From an uncultured delta proteobacterium (GTDB lineage Bacteria; Desulfobacterota; Desulfobulbia; Desulfobulbales; Desulfocapsaceae): 34,132 nucleotides of DNA. Positions 16,313-24,626 of the stretch are shown piece by piece; the first letter of the stretch is position 1; every line of letters begins with the position of its first letter. The stretch spans positions 1 to 34,132 of the forward strand of contig CAIQWD010000046.1 in NCBI GenBank assembly GCA_903875445.1, given 5' to 3'. Below the pieces are notes generated by a model. It searched no databases. It saw nothing but the letters and a program-made list of their open reading frames with translations, and had not been told where the DNA came from. The position numbers and the translations under genes were made by a program.

Positions 16313-17652
16313 GCGGGCACCCGCCTGCAAAAATCATTTTTACCACACCGCATTACGAACTCAGCGGCGTCAACACCTTCCATGCCAACCTCATCCGCGC
16401 TTTGCGCCGGCAAGGATGGGAGGCGGAATTGCTGATCACCCAGAAGGATGCGCCGTGGCGGATTGCCATGCCTCCTGATCCGCATGTTCCGACGAGCAAT
16501 CTACTGCAAGGTGACGAAACCGATTGGCCCGCCCGGTGGCGTCGCCTGACGGATTATCTGGAGGCCCATGCGCCCTGCCTCTATGTGCCCGGCTACGATT
16601 TCTACTACTCCTGCGTGAGTTCGCTATTGTCCGACAAAGTCGGCATTCTCGGCGTCTTGCACAGCGATGAAGAAGTGCATTACGACCATGCGGTTCGCCT
16701 CGGCCGGTATTGGAACAGGATCGTCTGCGTCAGTCGTCACATTGCCGAACAAACGGCGCAACGTTGTCCGCAGGTTGCCGATCGTCTTGTGACCGTACCG
16801 TATGGTGTGCCGGCCTGCGGCCGTGCCGTGCGGGACGGGCGTGCGGAAGAGCCGCTCCGCATCGTCTATGCCGGACGGCTGATCCAGTACCAGAAAAGGA
16901 TCCTCGACTTGATCGACGTGACGCGCGGACTGAATGCCAGGGGCGTTCGCTATGTGTTGACGGTAGTCGGCGATGGCCCGGAGCGGGCTGTTCTGGCTAA
17001 GGCCTGGAAAAGCGATATTGCCGGCGGCAATGTGCTTATGACGGGAACCCTGTCCAATGCGCAAACGCAGGAGAGCTTCCTCCAAAACGATGTCGTCATT
17101 CTGACCTCGGCATTCGAGGGATTACCTCTCGCCTTGCTGGAGGCAATGGGGGCCGGCTGTGTTCCTGTTGTCAGTCAGACCGAGAGTGGCATCCCGGAAC
17201 TGATTCGTAGCGGAGAGACTGGCTTCTCCGTGAAACAAGGCAACATCACCGGATTTGTTGACGCCTTGGCAGCACTCGCTGGTGATCGGTCGCTTCTGCA
17301 GAAAATGTCCCGAGCCAGTTTTGACGCCGTGTCGAACGGACCATACGAGATCGATACCGTCGCCGGGATTTATGGGAAGATGTTTGACGAAATGCTCCAG
17401 GACATAACTGGAAACGGGTTTGGGCGTTTGCGCGAACCCATACAGGCACCGCCCAACCTACCGCTGCTCCAACTCGACTTGGGTGGCCCAGGCATGAGGC
17501 CTATCCTCCGCCTGCGCCGGTTTCTCAGGCGCTCGACTACATTCCGTCAGTTCATGGCCTTTCCATGCGTTGCCAGGATGACCGCCCGGGCACTTCGCGT
17601 ATACCAGGCAGTTGTTGGGTTTGCTTCGGTTGTGGAGCGAGGCAAACCATGA
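16309..17652 (+). CDS. Family 4 glycosyltransferase (GT-B)
   Basis: This is a 447-residue retaining glycosyltransferase of GT-B fold. The N-terminal acceptor domain begins KIIFTTPHYELSGVNTFHAN with the usual glycine loop. The C-terminal donor domain has RIVYAGRLIQYQKRILDLID, TVVGDGPER, TGTLSN and SAFEGLPLALLEAMGAGCVP, the E-x7-E nucleotide-sugar signature. A basic helical tail (about 395-447, MRPILRLRRFLRRSTTFRQF) may dock on the membrane. The start at 16309 overlaps the preceding stop by four bases (ATGA); the in-frame extension to 16183 lies inside the upstream gene and is rejected. It probably builds the exported glycan, with unknown donor. Confidence 0.93.
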   Translation: MSGHPPAKIIFTTPHYELSGVNTFHANLIRALRRQGWEAELLITQKDAPWRIAMPPDPHVPTSNLLQGDETDWPARWRRLTDYLEAHAPCLYVPGYDFYYSCVSSLLSDKVGILGVLHSDEEVHYDHAVRLGRYWNRIVCVSRHIAEQTAQRCPQVADRLVTVPYGVPACGRAVRDGRAEEPLRIVYAGRLIQYQKRILDLIDVTRGLNARGVRYVLTVVGDGPERAVLAKAWKSDIAGGNVLMTGTLSNAQTQESFLQNDVVILTSAFEGLPLALLEAMGAGCVPVVSQTESGIPELIRSGETGFSVKQGNITGFVDALAALAGDRSLLQKMSRASFDAVSNGPYEIDTVAGIYGKMFDEMLQDITGNGFGRLREPIQAPPNLPLLQLDLGGPGMRPILRLRRFLRRSTTFRQFMAFPCVARMTARALRVYQAVVGFASVVERGKP

Positions 17653-17725
17653 ATGTTGGGCTGGACGACGAGCCTCCTCGCGTGTGGCCATGGATTTGCG
17701 GGACCGATAGGCTGCGGTGCTTTTT

Positions 17726-18823
17726 ATGAACGAATGGATGGAGAACCTCAGGAACCTTTTTGGGATTCATCGGGGACACAAGTCTGTACCAGAAAACAAC
17801 ACACCGGCAAAATCCGTCCTCTCGACCAACGAATCATGTGCCTGCCTCGACTCAATTCACGACTCGCCGGCGTCTTTCGCCAAAGAGAGTGATTACACCG
17901 GAGAACGGCATATTCGTGGATTAAGCGGGCAGGCGTGCGGCGACCTCATTCATATGCTGCGGTATGCCTATGCCGCACCGCTGGTTCGAGGCCGCACCGT
18001 TCTTGATATCGCATGCGGCAGCGGATACGGCAGCCAGTTCCTCGCGGCACAGGGTGCGGTGAGCGTCGTTGGTGTGGACAATGCCACCGAGGCGATCGAA
18101 TACGCCCGCACTCATCACGCTTCACCCACCATTCGCTATGTCGAGGGTGACGCCCATGCCCTCCCGACCATGGCCGATGCCACCTTCGACATGATCGTCT
18201 CGTTCGAGACCTTCGAGCACCTGGAGTCACCAATGGATTTTCTGGTGGAACTGCGGCGTCTCTTGAAGCCCGGCGGCACGCTTCTGCTTTCATGTCCCAA
18301 CGACCGCGCCATACCGATCTGGCAGAGCAAGTTTCACAGGAGGCCCTTCCGCTTCGATGAATTCCGCGACATGGTGCTGCGGGTTTTTGAACAGGCGCGA
18401 TTCCTTGGGCAACACCATCTCCTGGGAAGTTGCCTGACAGAGGAAACAAAGGACCCGGAACCGACTCATCCAGACGAAGATTTCCGGCGCCCGTTGACGG
18501 TCGGCCACTTTGCACGAGAGTATGCGACAGCGCTGCCGGCGTTGGATGACGCCGATGGATACCTGGCGATAATCGGGGCGAACGAAACCGAACTCGGCCG
18601 CGTTATCGGCTATTCGCATAGGGCGTTTCGCGAATTGCTGGGCGGTTTTTCGTTTCTTCAATCGGAAGCCGCGCGGGAGAAGGGGTTGGCCGACGAGGAA
18701 CGAAAGAAAAGGCTTGCCCTGCAGGCTGAATTGTCGAGACTTCGCACCGACCTGGCGGAAGAACGTGCGACCATGCTCTCGCGTCTTAACAGGGTGATCG
18801 CCAAGGTGCTCGGACGAAGATGA
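17726..18823 (+). CDS. SAM-dependent methyltransferase with C-terminal coiled coil
   Basis: From ATG 17726 this is 365 residues. A variable N-terminus of about 55 residues precedes SDYTGERHIRG, then TVLDIACGSGYGSQFLAAQG (motif I), VVGVDNATEAIEYAR (motif II acidic residue), EGDAHALP, FDMIVSFETFEHLESP and LKPGGTLLLSCPN, the complete Methyltransf_11/25 pattern. The last 50 residues (EAAREKGLADEERKKRLALQ onward) are strongly coiled-coil, as in methyltransferases that act on glycan termini with an exporter. It overlaps the permease gene by ATGA. A GTG at 17717 could add three residues; neither start has a strong ribosome site. The 73-bp gap before it holds nothing recognisable. Confidence 0.88.
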   Translation: MNEWMENLRNLFGIHRGHKSVPENNTPAKSVLSTNESCACLDSIHDSPASFAKESDYTGERHIRGLSGQACGDLIHMLRYAYAAPLVRGRTVLDIACGSGYGSQFLAAQGAVSVVGVDNATEAIEYARTHHASPTIRYVEGDAHALPTMADATFDMIVSFETFEHLESPMDFLVELRRLLKPGGTLLLSCPNDRAIPIWQSKFHRRPFRFDEFRDMVLRVFEQARFLGQHHLLGSCLTEETKDPEPTHPDEDFRRPLTVGHFAREYATALPALDDADGYLAIIGANETELGRVIGYSHRAFRELLGGFSFLQSEAAREKGLADEERKKRLALQAELSRLRTDLAEERATMLSRLNRVIAKVLGRR

Positions 18824-19665
18824 AGATCGACAGCAAGCCAACCCTATTGCGACAAGAACTCAATCCGGCACGGATGATAACGTCCTTGTGGAAACACAGG
18901 GATCTCGCGCGGCAATTGGCGTTGCGCGATCTGGCATGCCGCTGCCGTTCAAGCGTTGGCGGCATCCTCTGGGCCGTCGGCGGTCCGCTGATTCTTCTGG
19001 CTGTGTATACCTTGGTGTTTAATGAATTTCTTGGCGTGAAGTGGTCGCGCGATGTCGGCGGAGGTGTCGTCGGGTTTGCGGTAACGGCCTTCTGCGGAAT
19101 GGTCATCTTTTTCTTTGTCGCCGATTGCGTCCAACGCGCCCCGCTTCTGATGAGTGCCTATGCCGGAATGGCCAGGAAGTCGACCATCCCCTTGGAAATC
19201 ATCCCGCTGGCGACGGTGCTTGGGGCGGTGCCCAGCCTTGCAGCGGGCGTCGGAATCGTCGTGGCCGCGACGGCCGTCATGACCGGGTCCGTGCCGGCGA
19301 CGGCATGGCTTGCGCTGGTGGTTCTGTTGCCTTTACTGGCCGGTCTCCTCGGCGCCTGCTGGTTTCTGGCGGGCCTGGGTGTGTACTTCAGGAGCTGTAA
19401 TCACCTGCTGGTACCGGCCTTCAATCTGTTGTTCTTCGCCACGCCCATCCTCTACGATGCATCCCAGGTTCCGCCCAAATGGCGCTTCCTGGTGGATGCC
19501 AATCCGCTTGCTATGACGGTCGAGAATATGCGGCGGGTTCTGCTTTGGGGCATGCAGCCGGATTGGTTCGCATGGGGCGTCTGGACACTGGTCGGCGTGC
19601 TTTCCCTTATGCTGGGGTATGCGGCGTTTCTCGGGATGCGCAGGGGGTTTGCCGATGTCCTGTGA
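18820..19665 (+). CDS. wzm: Polysaccharide ABC exporter permease (Wzm-like)
   Basis: This 281-residue inner-membrane protein is the transmembrane half of an ABC-2 exporter for O-antigen or capsule-type glycans. An N-terminal amphipathic stretch, RDLARQLALRDLACRCRSSV, leads into GGILWAVGGPLILLAVYTLVF, the usual Wzm first helix. Further helices lie at about 85-105, 125-150, 158-185, 190-215 and 250-272. PNPLAMTVENMRR-like NPLAMTVENMRRVLL near residue 230 is typical. It is translationally coupled upstream (ATGA) and overlaps the ATPase start by 11 bp. Together they should move a finished lipid-linked glycan across the inner membrane. Confidence 0.93.
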   Translation: MKIDSKPTLLRQELNPARMITSLWKHRDLARQLALRDLACRCRSSVGGILWAVGGPLILLAVYTLVFNEFLGVKWSRDVGGGVVGFAVTAFCGMVIFFFVADCVQRAPLLMSAYAGMARKSTIPLEIIPLATVLGAVPSLAAGVGIVVAATAVMTGSVPATAWLALVVLLPLLAGLLGACWFLAGLGVYFRSCNHLLVPAFNLLFFATPILYDASQVPPKWRFLVDANPLAMTVENMRRVLLWGMQPDWFAWGVWTLVGVLSLMLGYAAFLGMRRGFADVL

Positions 19666-21154
19666 AACCGCTGAGACTCCTAGGACTGATTTACCGTCCG
19701 GCGCTATGCGAGACAGGTCGGTCCTCGCGGAAGTGAAGGATGTGGGCCGGACCTACCGCATCTGGCGCACGTCGGCATCGTGTCTCAAGGGGCATCTGCT
19801 GGCACGCGCCGCGGCGATGTGGCCGGCGAGCGGCATTGCAAGACACCTGGTCCGGGGCTCCCAGGCCTGCTTCACGGCGGTCCCGGCCTTGAAGGGCGTG
19901 TCGTTTGATTTGCACCGGGGCGAGGTCCTGGGCGTTCTGGGACAAAATGGTTCGGGGAAAAGTACACTTTTGCAGATACTCGCCGGAGCACTCCCGCCAA
20001 CCGAGGGGGAAATCGAGATGCACGGCAAAGTCAGTGCCCTGCTGGAGCTGGGTATGGGCTTCCATCCCGATTTCACCGGCCGCGAAAACGTCTTCATGAG
20101 CGCGGCCGTGATGGGGATGTCCCGGAAGGAGGTTGCGTCGCGATTCGGTTGTGTTGCCGAGTTCGCAGATATCGGTTCCTTCATGGATCGTCCGATCCGC
20201 ACCTATTCCTCCGGGATGACGGTGCGTCTGGCCTTTGCCGTCCAGGTTCTCTTTGAACCAGACATCCTGCTCGTGGATGAGGCCCTGGCTGTCGGCGACA
20301 TTTTCTTTCAGCAAAAATGCTACCGGCATCTTCAAGAGCAACTGAAGCGCGGGGTGGGGGTGATACTGGTGACCCACGATATCGATGCCGTTCTTCGATT
20401 GTGCCGTCGGGCTATCCTTCTGGAGGCAGGCAACGTGGTCATGCTGGGTCCCGCGGAACAGGTCGCCCGGTGCTATTTAATGCAGCAGAATCAAGCACAG
20501 ACGGCGGAACGGAGTCGCGGTGCAACTGGATCTGAGGTGAAATCCCCGTCTCTTTCCGCCTTTGACGTGCCGCCCTTGACATGGCCTGCCGCCCCGGGAA
20601 GCGTTGTCGCCGATGCTCAGCAGGAATCGAACGGTTGGGCACGGTGCACGCGGGTGCTTCTCTGCAATACCGACGATCAACAACAAGGCTTTTTCGAGCA
20701 GGGTAGTACGGCTCGGTTCTATTATGAAATCGAAGTCTTACGCGACATAAATATACCGAGCGCCGGAATCGCCATCAATGACCGGACGGGGATGTTGGTA
20801 CATGCCAAACACCTGCTCCAATATCGCGTGGAGCGGCCGACCTCCGTGATCGCGGGGACGAGGCTCTGTTACAAGCAGGATATGGTTCTACGCCTCAGTC
20901 CCGGCGAATACACCTATCACGTTGGCGTGATCACCCTGCCGCCGACGCTGCAGGAAGGGATACAGATCCCGGAGTCCGATCTTTTCCAGCAGCAGATACG
21001 ACTTGTGGAGACCCACAACCTAGGTCGCTTCCAGGTTACCGGCAGAACGAATTACAGCGGCGTGCAGTCGATGCATTGGGGCATAGCCGATCTGGACGGG
21101 GAAATACAATGGGGCGCTCTGGTTGAATCACCGGAAGAAGGTCACAGACAGTGA
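19655..21154 (+). CDS. wzt: Polysaccharide ABC exporter ATPase with glycan-binding tail (Wzt-like)
   Basis: From ATG 19655 (AGGGGG 7 nt upstream) this is 499 residues. The nucleotide-binding domain has Walker A GQNGSGKST (96-104), signature YSSGM (184-188), Walker B ILLVDEAL (204-211) and H-loop His241. GMGFHPDFTGREN is typical of Wzt/TagH exporters. After a linker at about 265-310 comes a beta-rich C-terminal domain (about 320-499, with INDRTGMLVHAKH and LRLSPGEYTYHVGVI). This matches the Wzt carbohydrate-binding domain that recognises a chemically capped chain end. The tail therefore implies chain-end modification, consistent with the methyltransferases around it. The next gene's original start is coupled to its stop as GTGA. 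Confidence 0.94.
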   Translation: MSCETAETPRTDLPSGAMRDRSVLAEVKDVGRTYRIWRTSASCLKGHLLARAAAMWPASGIARHLVRGSQACFTAVPALKGVSFDLHRGEVLGVLGQNGSGKSTLLQILAGALPPTEGEIEMHGKVSALLELGMGFHPDFTGRENVFMSAAVMGMSRKEVASRFGCVAEFADIGSFMDRPIRTYSSGMTVRLAFAVQVLFEPDILLVDEALAVGDIFFQQKCYRHLQEQLKRGVGVILVTHDIDAVLRLCRRAILLEAGNVVMLGPAEQVARCYLMQQNQAQTAERSRGATGSEVKSPSLSAFDVPPLTWPAAPGSVVADAQQESNGWARCTRVLLCNTDDQQQGFFEQGSTARFYYEIEVLRDINIPSAGIAINDRTGMLVHAKHLLQYRVERPTSVIAGTRLCYKQDMVLRLSPGEYTYHVGVITLPPTLQEGIQIPESDLFQQQIRLVETHNLGRFQVTGRTNYSGVQSMHWGIADLDGEIQWGALVESPEEGHRQ

Positions 21155-21204
21155 AAAAAGAGTATTTGGTCACTCCGTTTGCCTGACCGTTTCTTGAAGA
21201 CGAA
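21151..21204 (+). other. Probable former N-terminus of the next methyltransferase, interrupted by in-frame TGA
   Basis: GTG 21151 overlaps the Wzt stop (GTGA) and has GGAAGAAGG upstream. It reads MKKEYLVTPFA, then TGA at 21184-21186, then PFLEDE directly in frame into ATG 21205. The coupled start, ribosome site and continuous protein-like frame suggest the gene once began here. Either the stop is a nonsense change, with translation restarting at 21205, or it is a sequencing error or rarely a recoded codon. Confidence 0.5.
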
Positions 21205-21792
21205 ATGCGGCCCTGGAAACACCTTTTGCAGGGCAGAGTTCTTAATGCCGGAGGCGGAGATCGAGACCTCTCTCCTCTGGTTGACGGGGAGCTGACAAAT
21301 CAGGATATCTCCGAGGGGCTGCACAACCGGAACATCCATATCCTGTCTCCGCTGTCGACTGTCCCGCGACCGGACGGCTACCTCCACTGTGTTGTGTGCA
21401 ATGCGGTACTGGAACATGTAAACGATCCAGCCGTCGTCTTGCGGGAGTTACATCGTGTGCTGTCGCTCGGCGGGCATCTGTACCTGACCGTGCCGTTCAT
21501 GCAACCCGAGCACCTGAACCCATCCGACTACCAGCGCTATATCCGTGATGGCTTGAGGCTACTGGCGGAGAGGGCCGGTTTCACTGTTGTGGCGGTGGAG
21601 GACCTGCACAACGTCTATGTGACCTTGGGTTGGTTGGTCTACTGTTGGCTAACAGCGAAAGACACCCGTGTATACAGGCTTCTCCGTCGTGTTCTGTTTC
21701 CTTTACTGCGGTACAAGTCGCGGCATTCCACCACCAGGGTTCCGAGCATGGCATCCGCCTACAGATTGATAGGTCGTCGTTCTTCTCCTTGA
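21205..21792 (+). CDS. Small SAM-dependent methyltransferase (Methyltransf_11 type), possibly N-terminally truncated
   Basis: This is 195 residues from ATG 21205. GRVLNAGGGDRDLSPLV is a motif I variant. CVVCNAVLEHVNDPAVVLRE and VLSLGGHLYLTVPF are the usual motif IV and post-motif sequences of class I methyltransferases such as those in O-antigen loci. The C-terminal third has a hydrophobic segment (VYVTLGWLVYCWLT) and a basic tail, so it may associate with the membrane. The ribosome site for 21205 is weak, while a GTG start at 21151 coupled to Wzt is blocked by TGA 21184-21186. It is the last gene of the plus-strand glycan cluster and probably methylates the glycan or its end. Confidence 0.78.
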   Translation: MRPWKHLLQGRVLNAGGGDRDLSPLVDGELTNQDISEGLHNRNIHILSPLSTVPRPDGYLHCVVCNAVLEHVNDPAVVLRELHRVLSLGGHLYLTVPFMQPEHLNPSDYQRYIRDGLRLLAERAGFTVVAVEDLHNVYVTLGWLVYCWLTAKDTRVYRLLRRVLFPLLRYKSRHSTTRVPSMASAYRLIGRRSSP

Positions 21793-21818
21793 CTTTACAT
21801 CCCCCGTTTTGATAGAAA
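21789..21818 (+). promoter_or_regulatory. Candidate sigma-70 promoter upstream of the PocR hybrid kinase
   Basis: TTGACT at 21789-21794 and TAGAAA at 21813-21818 are separated by 18 bp and overlap the end of the methyltransferase gene. The match is 5/6 and 4/6. It would give a leader of about 110 nt for the kinase at 21938. Confidence 0.35.
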
Positions 21819-21937
21819 TAAAGGAACATGCCCGCGTCCCCTGTCGATGTTGTCTAGTCGTCGGCAAAAAAATGGGCCGGAGAACTGCTCGAAACGCTCC
21901 TCTTTTCATTATCTTTTAGGGGTGAGAGAAAACCCAG

Positions 21938-24103
21938 ATGAGTAAAGCAACAATCCTGGTTGTCGAACCCGATGGCGACATCGAGACCTTGCAACTGGGT
22001 GACATCATCGACGCCCCGGCGCTGCAAACCATGATGGAGGATTTCCACCGGCTGACCGGGTTCGGCATAGGTATCCTTGATACCGAGGGCAAAATCCTGG
22101 TGGGTGTCGGCTGGCAGGAGATCTGCACAGAGTTTCATCGCCGTCATCCCGACACCCTGCAAAACTGCCTTGTAAACGATGTCACGCTGAATAGCGATAT
22201 ACCCATCGGCACCGTCAAGGCCTATCGCTGCAAGAATAACCTGTGGGACCTCATGACCCCCATAGAGATAGGCGGACACCACGTAGGCAATGTCTGTCTC
22301 GGGCAGTTTTTTTATGACGACGAGACCGTTGATTATGATTTTTTCCGTAGCCAGGCCAAAAAATATGGCTTTGACGAGGCCGCCTATCTTGCGGCCCTTG
22401 ACCGGGTGCCCCGCTGGAGCCGTGACAAGGTCGCAGCAGCCATGGCTTTTTACACCGGTCTATCACGACTTATTTCAACCCTCAGCTATAACACCGTCAA
22501 GCTGTCCCGGACACTTATCGAAAAAGATACCGCCCTGCAACAACTGGAAGAAAACAAATCCTTCCAGACATCGCTTTTGGAAAACATCCCGATTCCGGTA
22601 TTTTCCAAGGACACCGCCGGACGGTATCTGGTATGCAATAGCGCCTACAAGAATTTTTACGGCAAAACCACCGAACAGATCCTCGGCGCCGACACCTTCG
22701 CCCTGCACCCTCCGGAACTGGCGCAATTCTACCACAACAAGGACGACGAACTTTTCCGAACAGGCCGGCCGCAAGTCTATGAAACCAAATTTCTCAATTT
22801 CCGCGGCGAACTCTGCGACGGCATTGCCCATACGGCTCTCCTGACCGACACCGACGGCATTACCACCGGACTGGTCGGGGCAATCCTCGACATCAGCGAA
22901 CGTAACAGGGCCGCAGAAGACAAGAAAAAACTCCAGTTCCAGCTCATGCAGGCCCAGAAGATGGAGGCCATCGGCACCCTGGCCGGGGGCATCGCCCACG
23001 ATTTCAATAACATCCTCGGGGCCATCCTCGGATATGCAGAGATGGTCCGGGAAGACAGCCCGGTCGGCTCGACAACCGCCCGGGACCTTGATCAAATCCT
23101 CCAGGCCGGCAACAGGGCGAAAGATCTGGTCAAGCAGATTCTCACCTTCAGCCGGCAGGCGATTGCCGAGAGAATCCCCCTGCAGCCGGCAAGTATTATC
23201 AAGGAAACCATCAAACTCCTCCGCGCCTCCCTGCCGACGACGATCACCATCCTGCCGGCAATAGACCCGGCGACCGCCCCTATTCTCGCCGATCCGATCC
23301 AGATCCACCAGCTCACCATGAACCTCTGCACCAATGCCTTCCACGCCATGGAGGAGCGCGGCGGCACGCTGTCCATTTCGCTTACCAACGTCGATACGCC
23401 AAGGCAGGAACAGCTCGGGAGATTCGGAGGGCCGGCGGAAAAATTTATCCGCCTGTCAATTAAGGATACCGGGACCGGCATTCCCCCGGAGATTCGTGAA
23501 AAAATTTTCGATCCCTACTTCACCACTAAGGAAATCGGCAAAGGCACCGGCATGGGCCTGGCCATCGTTCATGGCATAGTATCGAGTTATGGCGGAACAC
23601 TCACCTATGACAGCCAACCGGACCAGGGCACGACCTTCCATATTACCCTGCCGGCCTTGACCGAATTGGAAAAACTGGCCGCCGACACCGCTGCCGACCA
23701 AGAGACAAAAATTCCCCGAGGCGGCGAACATATTCTTTTTATCGACGACGAGGAGATCCTCGTCGACATGACCCGAACCATGCTGGAAAGGCTCGGCTAC
23801 CATGTGACCGTGCGGAACAGCAGCCTTGAGGCCCTTACCGTTTTTCAAAACCAGCCGGATGCCTACGATCTGGTCATCACCGATCAAACCATGCCGGGCA
23901 TGACCGGCATCGATCTCGCTCGGCGAATGCTGCAAATCAGGCCGAACCTGCCGATTATTCTCTGCACCGGCTATAGCAGCCTCATCACCGAGGACAAGAC
24001 CAAGGCGGCGGGAATAAAGGGCTTTGCCTTAAAACCCCTGGCAAAAAAAAATATCGCCGGACTTATCAGGAAGGTACTGGGCAAACCTGACAGCGTTAAA
24101 TAA
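21938..24103 (+). CDS. Soluble hybrid histidine kinase: PocR-PAS-HisKA-HATPase-REC
   Basis: This 721-residue protein is cytoplasmic with no membrane helix. The PocR sensory domain (about 20-185) has LTGFGIGILDTEGKILVGVG and conserved cysteines at 63, 77, 98 and 120 (DVTLNSD, AYRCKNNLWD, GNVCLGQFF). PAS is at about 207-322 (PIPVFSKDTAGRYLVCNSAY). The H-box GGIAHDFNNIL has phospho-His354. The ATPase has N-box Asn463/Asn467 region, DTGTGI and GTGMGLA. The C-terminal receiver has IDDEE and phospho-Asp649. PocR domains sense small molecules in propanediol-utilisation and related regulators; the ligand here is unknown. The HisKA type (AHDFNN) is the one that usually pairs with NtrC-class regulators, and one is encoded three genes downstream. 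The ribosome site is AGGGGTGAGAG. Confidence 0.93.
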   Translation: MSKATILVVEPDGDIETLQLGDIIDAPALQTMMEDFHRLTGFGIGILDTEGKILVGVGWQEICTEFHRRHPDTLQNCLVNDVTLNSDIPIGTVKAYRCKNNLWDLMTPIEIGGHHVGNVCLGQFFYDDETVDYDFFRSQAKKYGFDEAAYLAALDRVPRWSRDKVAAAMAFYTGLSRLISTLSYNTVKLSRTLIEKDTALQQLEENKSFQTSLLENIPIPVFSKDTAGRYLVCNSAYKNFYGKTTEQILGADTFALHPPELAQFYHNKDDELFRTGRPQVYETKFLNFRGELCDGIAHTALLTDTDGITTGLVGAILDISERNRAAEDKKKLQFQLMQAQKMEAIGTLAGGIAHDFNNILGAILGYAEMVREDSPVGSTTARDLDQILQAGNRAKDLVKQILTFSRQAIAERIPLQPASIIKETIKLLRASLPTTITILPAIDPATAPILADPIQIHQLTMNLCTNAFHAMEERGGTLSISLTNVDTPRQEQLGRFGGPAEKFIRLSIKDTGTGIPPEIREKIFDPYFTTKEIGKGTGMGLAIVHGIVSSYGGTLTYDSQPDQGTTFHITLPALTELEKLAADTAADQETKIPRGGEHILFIDDEEILVDMTRTMLERLGYHVTVRNSSLEALTVFQNQPDAYDLVITDQTMPGMTGIDLARRMLQIRPNLPIILCTGYSSLITEDKTKAAGIKGFALKPLAKKNIAGLIRKVLGKPDSVK

Positions 24104-24241
24104 TCGCCGATCAGACGCAATCATCTCTGTCGCTTGTTACTTTCGGCACTATTCTCCTTGAGAAAAATCTCCTGAAGGGCTATGAATTATCTGTTGTATC
24201 AATTTGGATGCCATCGACAACATACTCGCTCGGGGACGGTA

Positions 24242-24607
24242 ATGAAAAACATCCTGGTCATTGAAGACAATGAGAACATGCTTTCTATGATGAACGATCT
24301 TCTCAGTCGATCCGAGTACCATGTTATCTCGGCGACTGATGGCGTTGCCGGACTGAAGGCCTATCGCACCGCCAAACCCGATCTGGTCATTACCGACATC
24401 ATCATGCCGAACAAGGAAGGTCTGGAGGTGATCATGGATCTGGTAAAAGAGACCCCCCGGTTAAAAATCATCGCCATGTCCGGCGGCGGGATAATGGAAC
24501 CACGCACCTATCTTTCGCTTGCCGAGAAACTCGGGGCCGACGAAATTATCGAAAAACCGTTTCGTCCGGCAGATCTTCTGGCCCTTGTTGCCAAACTCCT
24601 CGCCTGA
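24242..24607 (+). CDS. Stand-alone receiver-domain response regulator
   Basis: From ATG 24242 this is 121 residues, a CheY-like receiver with no output domain. VIEDNENM gives the acidic pocket, LVITDIIMPNKEG carries phospho-Asp52, IIAMSGGG the Ser/Thr switch and IIEKPFRPADL the conserved Lys. GGGGACGG lies just upstream, and the in-frame extension to 24182 is not receiver-like. It sits between two hybrid kinases and may shuttle phosphate between them or act on a partner by binding. It starts 138 bp after the PocR kinase and ends 19 bp before the next gene, so co-transcription with the downstream genes is likely. Confidence 0.92.
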   Translation: MKNILVIEDNENMLSMMNDLLSRSEYHVISATDGVAGLKAYRTAKPDLVITDIIMPNKEGLEVIMDLVKETPRLKIIAMSGGGIMEPRTYLSLAEKLGADEIIEKPFRPADLLALVAKLLA

Positions 24608-24626
24608 CTCTTCCAGAGAAGCTTCT

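Noticed and set aside
21184-21210. Selenocysteine insertion at the in-frame TGA
   Set aside because: The hairpin is small and interrupted, the position is non-catalytic and extreme N-terminal, and no selenoprotein family fits. Kept only as a remote alternative.
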